A stretch of DNA of 8,539 nucleotides from Selenomonadaceae bacterium (GTDB taxonomy: Bacteria > Bacillota > Negativicutes > Selenomonadales > Selenomonadaceae), in contig JAFXOC010000624.1 of NCBI GenBank assembly GCA_017529085.1, positions 1 to 8,539 of the forward strand. The letters are read 5' to 3'. The notes under the pieces were generated by a model. It had not been told where the DNA came from. It was given only the letters and a program-made list of their open reading frames with translations, and made no database searches. Below, one piece after another: positions 1-5,678 of the stretch (position 1 is its first letter; each line of letters starts with the position of its first letter). Both the position numbers and the translations under genes were made by a program.

Positions 1-10
1 GGCTCAATAT

Positions 11-41
11 AAAAATTTTACTCCTAACCCCATAAAATGGG
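11..41 (-). terminator. Possible weak terminator downstream of queC
   Basis: In the transcript, CCCAT-TTT-ATGGG (29-41) forms a small 5-bp hairpin, and a run of five U (11-15) appears about 13 nt later. The stem is short and the U-run is too far away for a textbook intrinsic terminator. It is listed only because it is the best candidate at the end of the cluster. Confidence 0.18.
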
Positions 42-112
42 AGCGAGGGGCGAAGCTCCTTTGGCGGGGTCAAGGGGCAGCGCCCCTTGTGGGGTTTGGG
101 GCGAAGCCCCAA
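25..112. repeat. GC-rich multi-hairpin dispersed repeat, copy 1 (after queC)
   Basis: An 88-nt element starting directly after the queC TAG (113-115). Positions 61-112 repeat 4236-4286 with a single one-base indel; 25-60 is more diverged but keeps the same plan. On the plus strand the outer stem is AACCCCA (26-32) with TGGGGTT (90-96). Inside are hairpin 1 (AGGGGC-GAA-GCTCCT, 46-60, one G-T pair) and hairpin 2 (AAGGGGC-AGC-GCCCCTT, 72-88). Outside it, hairpin 3 (TTGGGGC-GAA-GCCCCAA, 96-112) touches the stop codon. Confidence 0.85.
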
Positions 113-790
113 CTAAGCGTATTCGATAGGGTCGACTAAACCTGCTTCTTTGAAGCCTTTTAGTCTTAATTTACAGCTCTCGCACACGCCGCAGGCTTTT
201 TCTTTGCCAGCGTAACAACTGCGAGTCAGTTCAAGGGGTACGTTTAATTTTTTCGCGAGCAGGATAATTTCTTTTTTTGATAGATGTTGAAGTGGAGTTT
301 CGATTACTATTTTTTTATGCTCCGTAGCCGTGACTTTAGTGGCTACGTTCGCCAATGCTTCAAATTTTTCGATAAACTCGGGTCTGCAATCGGGATAACC
401 CGAATAATCAACGGCGTTTACCCCGATATAAATATGCCCTGCGCCTATTACTTCCGCAAGAGCTAAAGCGTGACTTAAGAAAATAAGATTTCTTGCGGGT
501 ACATAAGTTATGGGCACATCGTTTTCATTATGGTTTAACACGCCTTCGGGAACGTCTATGTTGTTGTCGGTTAAAGCCGAACCGCCGATTGCGTCCATGT
601 TGGTTTTAATTATGGTATGCTTCTTTACGCCGAAAAATTCGACTATTTTTTTTGCCGACTCAAGTTCAATATTATGCCTTTGGTTATAATCGAAACTTAT
701 GGGATAAACCTCAAAACCTTCGGATTTGGCGATGGCTAAACAAGTAGCCGAATCAAGCCCGCCCGATAACAGCACAACCGCTTTTTCCAT
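113..790 (-). CDS. queC: 7-cyano-7-deazaguanine synthase QueC
   Basis: An ATP-dependent enzyme converting 7-carboxy-7-deazaguanine and ammonia to preQ0, the precursor of queuosine in tRNA. The protein has 225 residues. The N-terminal PP-loop SGGLDS is at 9-14, the ARNLIFLSHA helix at 99-108 and the substrate-region stretch NAVDYSGYPDCRPEF at 125-139. The C-terminal zinc site is complete at C192, C200, C203 and C206. The ATG at 790 is 6 nt after the rpe stop; AAAGGA at 801-806 lies inside the end of rpe, 10 nt upstream, which is rather long spacing. No other queuosine gene (queD, queE, folE, queF) is in the window; they could lie beyond the left edge or elsewhere. Its TAG is directly followed by a copy of the GC-rich repeat. 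Assignment is firm. Confidence 0.97.
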   Translation of the reverse strand: MEKAVVLLSGGLDSATCLAIAKSEGFEVYPISFDYNQRHNIELESAKKIVEFFGVKKHTIIKTNMDAIGGSALTDNNIDVPEGVLNHNENDVPITYVPARNLIFLSHALALAEVIGAGHIYIGVNAVDYSGYPDCRPEFIEKFEALANVATKVTATEHKKIVIETPLQHLSKKEIILLAKKLNVPLELTRSCYAGKEKACGVCESCKLRLKGFKEAGLVDPIEYA

Positions 791-796
791 AACATT

Positions 797-1444
797 CTAT
801 TCCTTTCTCAAAAGTTTCATTGCTTCGTTTACATCATCTGCGCCGTAAAGATATGACCCCGCCACTAAAACGTTCGCTCCCGCTTCAATGACAAGCGGCG
901 CGGTTTTATCGTTTATGCCGCCGTCTACTTCTATATCGATTTCAAATTCGTTATCTTCTACGGTATGACGCAAGATTGCGATTTTTTCAAGCATGGATTC
1001 GATAAATTTTTGCCCGCCAAAACCCGGATTAACCGTCATTAAGAGCGCCATATCAATATCGGACAAAATTTCCTCAAGCATAACCAAAGGAGTCGCAGGA
1101 TTAAGCGCAACCCCCGCTTTTATGCCGTAAGATTGAATTTGTTGAATTATTCTGTGAGCGTGTTTGGCGGCTTCGATATGAAAGGTGATTATATCCGCTC
1201 CCGCCTTTGCGAAAGCGTCGATTTGCGTCTCCGGATGCTCTACCATAAGATGAACGTCAAAAATAGACTTGCTCGTCTTTCTAAGACTCTTTACCACAGG
1301 GGAACCTATGGTGATATTGGGTACGAACGTTCCGTCCATAACGTCTATGTGGATATAATCCGCCCCGGCATTCTCCACCTTTTTTATCTCATCCGCAAGG
1401 ATTGAAAAATCCGCAGACAATATCGAAGGCGCAATTTTTATCAT
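797..1444 (-). CDS. rpe: Ribulose-phosphate 3-epimerase
   Basis: A TIM-barrel enzyme of the pentose phosphate pathway interconverting ribulose 5-phosphate and xylulose 5-phosphate in the cytosol. At 215 residues it is standard length. Family motifs are complete: APSILSADF at 5-13 (S8), HIDVMDGTFVPN at 32-43 with metal/catalytic H32 and D34, DVHLMV at 63-68 with H65, MTVNPGFGGQKF at 136-147, VDGGIN at 173-178 with the second catalytic D174, and the phosphate-binding VAGSYLYG at 194-201. The ATG at 1444 overlaps the rsgA stop by 4 nt (ATGA), and GGAGGAG at 1453-1459 sits 8 nt upstream, so it can be translated both by coupling and on its own. The rsgA-rpe pair is the usual Bacillota order behind prkC. 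Confidence 0.97.
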   Translation of the reverse strand: MIKIAPSILSADFSILADEIKKVENAGADYIHIDVMDGTFVPNITIGSPVVKSLRKTSKSIFDVHLMVEHPETQIDAFAKAGADIITFHIEAAKHAHRIIQQIQSYGIKAGVALNPATPLVMLEEILSDIDMALLMTVNPGFGGQKFIESMLEKIAILRHTVEDNEFEIDIEVDGGINDKTAPLVIEAGANVLVAGSYLYGADDVNEAMKLLRKE

Positions 1445-2283
1445 GAATCAATCTCCTCCAATAATTTTAAATAAGCGTCGTATCTCTCACCTTGAATTTT
1501 GCCCTCTTTGACAGCCTCTTTTACGGCGCATTTCGGCTCGTGACTGTGGCTGCAAGGCGAAAAATAGCATTTCCCCAAAAATGGCAAAAAATCTCTAAAA
1601 TACGCATCCAGCTCAGCTTTTTTGATAAAATTCAAATCAACGGAACTAAACCCCGGGGTATCGACTATATAACCTTTTTCAAAGGGCAAAAACTCGGCGT
1701 ATCTCGTGGTATGCTTTCCCCTTTTTATCTTCTCGCTGACGTTTCCCGTCGTTCTCTTAAAAGTTTCGTCAACGGCGTTTAACAAGGAAGACTTGCCGAC
1801 TCCCGACGACCCTGCAAATACCGTGGTTTTATTTCGCAACTTTTTTCGTAATGCTTCTATTCCTTCTTTATTTTCAGCAGAAGTAAGAACCACCTCATAC
1901 CCTGCTTTTATAAATGGCAGGAATGTTTCACCCGTCGCTAAATCAGATTTATTGGCGCATATAAAAATTTCCGGTATACGAGAAAATTCCCCCAACACCA
2001 AGAACCTTGCAATTAAAAGAGGATGAGGGTCGGGGGATTGGACGGCGAAAATCAAACATAAAGCGTCAACGTTTGCCACCTTCGGACGCATCAAATAATT
2101 TTTTCTCGTTTCAACCGTTTCTATTACGCCGCTATCTCCGGATAACGGCGTAAATTCCACATAATCCCCCATCAAAACTTCGTCGGATTTTTTCATCTTT
2201 CCACGCAGTTTTGTTTCAAAAATCCCTTCGTCGGTTTTCACATAGAAAAAACTGTTTTGAGCGCGGATAATCCTGCCCCTCAT
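1441..2283 (-). CDS. rsgA: Ribosome small subunit-dependent GTPase RsgA (YloQ/YjeQ)
   Basis: A circularly permuted GTPase that helps late 30S subunit maturation. An OB-fold domain covers about 1-65. The GTPase motifs appear in permuted order: NKSD (G4) at 111-114, then GSSGVGKSS (P-loop, G1) at 158-166, a switch region with GKHTTR at 189-194, and DTPG (G3) at 208-211. A zinc-binding C-terminal part has C239, C244, H246 and C252, all present. At 280 residues it is slightly shorter than B. subtilis YloQ. The ATG at 2283 overlaps the prkC stop (ATGA); AAGG at 2293-2296 lies 9 nt upstream. In B. subtilis this GTPase is a PrkC phosphorylation target, so its place directly behind the kinase gene fits. 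Assignment is firm. Confidence 0.97.
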   Translation of the reverse strand: MRGRIIRAQNSFFYVKTDEGIFETKLRGKMKKSDEVLMGDYVEFTPLSGDSGVIETVETRKNYLMRPKVANVDALCLIFAVQSPDPHPLLIARFLVLGEFSRIPEIFICANKSDLATGETFLPFIKAGYEVVLTSAENKEGIEALRKKLRNKTTVFAGSSGVGKSSLLNAVDETFKRTTGNVSEKIKRGKHTTRYAEFLPFEKGYIVDTPGFSSVDLNFIKKAELDAYFRDFLPFLGKCYFSPCSHSHEPKCAVKEAVKEGKIQGERYDAYLKLLEEIDS

Positions 2284-4058
2284 TGGCTCTTACCTTCGCC
2301 GGTTCCTTTAGCGGGAGGTATTTTTACGGGAACTTCGTTTTCTTTTTTATCTTCCGCGGCAGGTTTTGATTCGTGGGAAGACTTTGTTTCGGTTGAATCC
2401 GTTGAAGCGCCGGTATCTTTTTCCGCTATTGTTAAATCAACGGAAGAGCCTTCCTCAACCTCGCCTTGCGCTGGAGTTTGAGCGATTACCGTACCCACCC
2501 GTTCTTTGCTCTTTTCTTTAATAACGCGTCCTACCGACAATCCTTTATTTTTAATGCTTTCAGTCGCAGCTTCCAAAGTTGCGCCCGTGACGTTTGGTAC
2601 GGTTACTCTCTTTTTCTGCTCGCCCTTTGAAATCACCAAATCTATTACCATGCCCTTTTGTATTTTCGTATGCGCCGACGGATCGGTAAGCAAAACAGTT
2701 CCCGGTTCCTCTCTTGAAACTTTTTCATCAATCGTTCCTACGGAAAGCCCCATCTTCTTCAGGCGATTTTCAGCAGCGGTGCGACTTAATCCTTTCAAAT
2801 CCGGCAATTCCAAAGATTCACCGCCCTTGCTCACATAAATGCTGACAAGCCGTTCGCTCTTTACCCTAGCCCCCGCTTCAGGCGATTGAGATACAACCTC
2901 TCCGGCAGGCACGGACGCATCGTAAGTTTCCGCAACGTTCACCCTTAAATGCGCATCCTCCAATATCTGTCTCGCCAAGGTCATCTGTTTACCCACCACG
3001 TTTGGCACATTCACCTCTTCGGCGCTCCAAAATTTGCCGTAAGATATAAACGCTCCAACGCAAAAACCCATGACGAGTATTGCTACAAGCACGGCGATAA
3101 AAAGTTTCGATTGGAAAATTGAATCCGTGTTTTTTGTCTTTTTCTTAATCTCTCCTCCGCCGTAAGTATCATCCAAATCCTCAAACTTAGGCATAATCCT
3201 TGTAGCGAAGGGATCAACCATACTACCTGAAGTATTTCCGTGCAAAAGATGTTCCGCTTCCTGAAGTTCCCGCGTAAGTTCCGCGCTTGTAGGGCGCATA
3301 TTTGGATCTTTTTCTATTGCCCGCATCACAATCGCTTCCACAATGGGCGGTATATCATTATCAAAAGACCGCAAAGGCTGAGGAGCGTCGGAAAGATGTT
3401 TCATGGCGATAGCTACGGGAGTATCGCCGGTGAAAGGCAATTTTCCCGTTATCATTTCATACATTATAATACCAAGGGAATAAATATCGGATTTTGGCGT
3501 TATATAAGTCCCCTTCGCCTGTTCCGGCGAAAAATAATGTACCGAACCCACAATATTTCCGCCGTAAGTCAGCGTTGATTCCGTCACAGCTCTTGCAATA
3601 CCGAAGTCCGCTATTTTCGCGTGACCGTTTTCCATCATCAAAATGTTATGAGGCTTTATATCGCAGTGGACAATTCCTTCCGAATGAGCTTGCGACAAAG
3701 CTTCTGCGATTTCTCTCGCGATATGCACCGCTTCGGCGACGGAAAGCCTACCTTTCTCCTTTATAAGAGATTTAAGCGTATTTCCAGCCACATATTCCAT
3801 CACTATATAATGCGCGTCGTTCTCATTACCCACATCGTAAATATTTACGATGTTCGGATGCGAAAGCCGCGCCGCCGCCTCGGCTTCCTTATGGAACTTA
3901 CCCACAAACTCCGCGTCTTTCCAATATTCTTCGTGCAGTATCTTTACGGCGACCTTCCTGTGAAGCAACTTATCTTCCGCAAGATACACATCGGCCATTC
4001 CGCCGCTGCCTATCTTTTCTTCCAACAAATATCTGTTCTTCAAAACTTGATTAGTCAC
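2280..4058 (-). CDS. prkC: Eukaryotic-type Ser/Thr protein kinase with three PASTA domains (PrkC/PknB/Stk)
   Basis: A membrane-spanning kinase of 592 residues counted from the GTG at 4058. The kinase domain covers about 10-270: glycine loop GSGGMADV at 17-24, catalytic Lys K39 in VAVK, HCDIKPHN at 131-138 with catalytic D133, DFG at 151-153, an activation loop with TESTLT at 159-164, and SPEQ at 177-180. A Lys-rich juxtamembrane stretch and one transmembrane helix (about 318-338) follow. Outside the cell are three PASTA domains (about 347-411, 414-478, 484-546), which in relatives bind muropeptides or lipid II, then a Lys/Glu/Ser/Thr/Pro-rich tail at 547-592. The usual HRD Arg is Cys. An extension to an ATG at 4139 would add 27 low-complexity residues from the palindrome and is rejected because of the ideal ribosome binding site before the GTG. 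The TGA overlaps the rsgA ATG. Confidence 0.96.
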   Translation of the reverse strand: MTNQVLKNRYLLEEKIGSGGMADVYLAEDKLLHRKVAVKILHEEYWKDAEFVGKFHKEAEAAARLSHPNIVNIYDVGNENDAHYIVMEYVAGNTLKSLIKEKGRLSVAEAVHIAREIAEALSQAHSEGIVHCDIKPHNILMMENGHAKIADFGIARAVTESTLTYGGNIVGSVHYFSPEQAKGTYITPKSDIYSLGIIMYEMITGKLPFTGDTPVAIAMKHLSDAPQPLRSFDNDIPPIVEAIVMRAIEKDPNMRPTSAELTRELQEAEHLLHGNTSGSMVDPFATRIMPKFEDLDDTYGGGEIKKKTKNTDSIFQSKLFIAVLVAILVMGFCVGAFISYGKFWSAEEVNVPNVVGKQMTLARQILEDAHLRVNVAETYDASVPAGEVVSQSPEAGARVKSERLVSIYVSKGGESLELPDLKGLSRTAAENRLKKMGLSVGTIDEKVSREEPGTVLLTDPSAHTKIQKGMVIDLVISKGEQKKRVTVPNVTGATLEAATESIKNKGLSVGRVIKEKSKERVGTVIAQTPAQGEVEEGSSVDLTIAEKDTGASTDSTETKSSHESKPAAEDKKENEVPVKIPPAKGTGEGKSQ

Positions 4059-4064
4059 GCGGCA

Positions 4065-4071
4065 CCTCCTT
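4065..4071 (-). promoter_or_regulatory. Ribosome binding site deciding the prkC start
   Basis: AAGGAGG is a near-ideal Shine-Dalgarno sequence, followed by 6 nt (TGCCGC) and then GTG at 4058. It argues against an ATG at 4139, which lies upstream inside the A/T palindrome. Confidence 0.88.
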
Positions 4072-4084
4072 GAAAGTTCTTTAA

Positions 4085-4132
4085 TTTCTTTTTTCTCTTT
4101 CTTTTTTGTAAAAAAGAAAGAGAAAAAAGAAA
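4085..4132. repeat. Perfect 23-bp inverted repeat with a 2-nt loop, in the prkC leader
   Basis: Arms 4085-4107 (all pyrimidine on the plus strand) and 4110-4132 (all purine) are perfect reverse complements, separated by GT at 4108-4109. In the prkC transcript this is a long A-U-rich hairpin whose 3' arm ends at 4085, 13 nt before the ribosome binding site. It has no GC-rich stem and no U-run after it, so it is not a standard terminator. It shares its purine arm with the mirror repeat at 4110-4160. Confidence 0.9.
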
Positions 4133-4160
4133 GTAACAAAGAAAAAAGAGAAAGAAAAAA
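4110..4160. repeat. Perfect 23-nt polypurine mirror repeat (triplex-forming layout)
   Basis: On the plus strand, 4138-4160 is the exact mirror (read backwards, not complemented) of 4110-4132. Both arms are A/G only, with four G in each at matching positions, separated by GTAAC at 4133-4137. Homopurine mirror repeats are the classic requirement for H-DNA. Together with the pyrimidine arm at 4085-4107, all three strands of an intramolecular triple helix are present in one molecule. Confidence 0.88.
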
Positions 4161-4200
4161 CTTTAATAATTGGTTTGTACACTAATTTTAGACTATACAA

Positions 4201-4286
4201 TAAACCCCAACCGGGAGTCCAGAGGGCTGCGCCCTTTGGCGGGGTCAAGGGGCAGCGCCCTTGTGGGGTTTGGGGCGAAGCCCCAA
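4201..4286. repeat. GC-rich multi-hairpin dispersed repeat, copy 2 (after pbpA)
   Basis: This 86-nt element fills the space directly after the pbpA TAA (4287-4289). Positions 4236-4286 match 61-112 base for base except for one missing C. Read on the plus strand it has an outer stem (AAACCCCA 4202-4209 with TGGGGTTT 4264-4271) enclosing two hairpins. Hairpin 1 at 4219-4239 has nine pairs including one G-T and a TGC loop; hairpin 2 lies at about 4246-4263. Outside the outer stem a third hairpin, TTGGGGC-GAA-GCCCCAA (4270-4286), abuts the stop codon. No U-run follows the hairpins on the transcript strand, so it is not a typical intrinsic terminator. It encodes no protein that I can support. Confidence 0.85.
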
Positions 4287-5678
4287 TTATTTTTCGAAAC
4301 TCAAAATTAATTTTCGGGCGATGGGAGCGGCTGTATCTGCTCCGCTGCCTCCGTTTTCGACCAATATGGAAAAGGCGATTTTTCTCTTTTCCAGCTCGGC
4401 AAAACCAATGAACCAAGAGTGCTCTTTGTCGGAATTGTTCTCGGCGGTGCCGGTTTTGCCGGCGACTCTGATGCCGCTAACTTTTGCGGCTTTGCCCGTG
4501 CCTGAAAGCACGACTTCTTCCATCCAATCTTTTAAAAGTCCTGCTCGTTCTTTCGTCATTACCCTCGATAATTCCTTCTTTTTATGTTCGGTTAAAATTA
4601 TTCCTTTAGGCGAAATTGTTTTTTCCATCAAATAAGGCTCCGTCATAACTCCATCGTTCGCTATTGATGCGGAAATAAGCGCCATTCTTACAGGCGTTAC
4701 CAAGAGCATACTCTGTCCTATGCCGATTTGAGCGATATCTCCTCTGTCAAGAGTTTTGAATTCGGGTATATGAGAAGCGCTTTCGAAGATTTCGCCCCTT
4801 ATAGGTTCGTAAAATCCGTAACGCTTAAAACCCTTTTCAAGATTGTCCGCGCCAAGACGAATGGCGAGAGCGCCGAAGGTAACGTTGCATGACTCTACAA
4901 GAGCGTCTTTTAAATGTAAATTACCGTGAACGCCGTCGTGGGCTTCCTTTATGCTAAAGCCTCCGCCTACGTCAAGAGAGCCGCCGCAGGTAAAGAGTTC
5001 GTGTTCGTCTGTCACTGCGTTTTCAAGAGCCAAATCCACAATCATCGGTTTAATGATGGAACCGGGCGGATAAAGTCCGTTAACTGCTCGATTTAAAAGA
5101 GGATGATCTTCTCTTTCGTTTAATGCGCCCCATTCTTCCACAATGCGGTTGGGATTGTACGCGGGAGACGATACCAAGGCGAGTATTGCGCCGGTAGTTG
5201 CGTCTAAGACAACAACGGCTCCCCGTCTTCCGTCAAGAGCGTCAAACGCTGCTTGCTGACAATCTGAATCTACGGTAAGAATTAAATCGTTGCCTTGGTT
5301 TCCCCGCAAAAGCTCGCCTATGGGTCCCATCATCGTCAAATCTTTGGTTTTTCCCGAAAGTTCCCGATTAAAATAGTTTTCCGCGCCGCCCGTTCCTATT
5401 TTTTTATCCGCGTATCCCGTGACAAAAGCCATCGCTTCGCCAAATGGATAATATCTTAAACCGTCCTCGTCGGTTTTGGCGATAATTCTTCCTCTGTTGT
5501 CGTAAATCGCGCCTCTGGCAATCGTATCACTCAACACGGAATTTCTGGAGTTAAGCGGATTGTGCGCATGATAATCGGACTGTATCAATTGTAAATATAT
5601 AACATATGCCAAAAATAAAGCAAATAAAACAAGAAAAACTGCCGTTATCCTCAAGATATTTCGCTTGATATTATACAT
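4287..5678 (-). CDS. pbpA: Class B penicillin-binding protein, peptidoglycan D,D-transpeptidase (PbpA/FtsI-like)
   Basis: A single-pass membrane transpeptidase that cross-links the glycan made by the SEDS partner. From the ATG at 5678 it has 463 residues: a membrane anchor at about 10-32, a short non-catalytic region containing NPLNSRN and RGAIYDNRGRIIA, then the transpeptidase domain from about 145. All three penicillin-binding motifs are present: SIIK at 207-210 (nucleophile S207), SCN at 263-265 and KTGT at 408-411. It is short for a class B PBP and carries no PASTA domain; size and the NPxNxR motif resemble actinobacterial PbpA. A longer reading from 5708 adds ten residues, but AAAGGA at 5687-5692 lies 8 nt before the ATG at 5678. 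That start also overlaps the SEDS stop by 8 nt (ATGTATAA), the same geometry as the preceding junction. The stop is directly followed by a GC-rich repeat. Confidence 0.94.
   Translation of the reverse strand: MYNIKRNILRITAVFLVLFALFLAYVIYLQLIQSDYHAHNPLNSRNSVLSDTIARGAIYDNRGRIIAKTDEDGLRYYPFGEAMAFVTGYADKKIGTGGAENYFNRELSGKTKDLTMMGPIGELLRGNQGNDLILTVDSDCQQAAFDALDGRRGAVVVLDATTGAILALVSSPAYNPNRIVEEWGALNEREDHPLLNRAVNGLYPPGSIIKPMIVDLALENAVTDEHELFTCGGSLDVGGGFSIKEAHDGVHGNLHLKDALVESCNVTFGALAIRLGADNLEKGFKRYGFYEPIRGEIFESASHIPEFKTLDRGDIAQIGIGQSMLLVTPVRMALISASIANDGVMTEPYLMEKTISPKGIILTEHKKKELSRVMTKERAGLLKDWMEEVVLSGTGKAAKVSGIRVAGKTGTAENNSDKEHSWFIGFAELEKRKIAFSILVENGGSGADTAAPIARKLILSFEK

Larger units (their letters stand above)
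4059..4286. other. 228-nt non-coding gap between pbpA and prkC
   Basis: This is the only sizeable gap inside the cluster. From the pbpA side it holds the GC-rich repeat (4201-4286), about 40 nt of plain AT-rich sequence (4161-4200), the triplex-like purine/pyrimidine element (4085-4160) and the prkC ribosome binding site. I looked for a minus-strand promoter in 4161-4200 and found only weak matches (TAAAAT, TATTAA) without a suitably spaced -35 box, so prkC is probably reached by read-through. Confidence 0.8.

Noticed and set aside
3494..4073. Plus-strand open frames of 90-150 codons opposite the kinase domain
   Set aside because: The minus-strand frame has all kinase motifs; the plus-strand translations show no domain and no ribosome binding site.
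4059..4139. 27-residue N-terminal extension of the kinase starting at an ATG at 4139
   Set aside because: It translates the A/T palindrome into low-complexity Phe/Lys sequence, has no ribosome binding site, and the GTG at 4058 has AAGGAGG at ideal spacing right where kinase homology begins.
4201..4286. Intrinsic terminator after pbpA
   Set aside because: The hairpins are strong, but the transcript continues with CCGGTTGGGGTTTATTG rather than a U-run. Read-through to prkC is more likely, since no promoter for prkC was found.
4201..4286. CRISPR repeat or tRNA-like cloverleaf
   Set aside because: Only two copies lie about 4 kb apart with no spacer array, and there is no T-loop, anticodon arm or CCA-type acceptor end.
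4081..4416. 111-codon minus-strand open frame across the pbpA end and the gap
   Set aside because: It overlaps pbpA in another frame, then runs through the GC-rich repeat and the purine tract. The translation is biased and repetitive with no recognisable domain.
4175..4635. Plus-strand open frames over the repeat and the end of pbpA
   Set aside because: They are antisense to a clear transpeptidase gene, have no ribosome binding site, and their sequence reflects the repeat and reversed codons.
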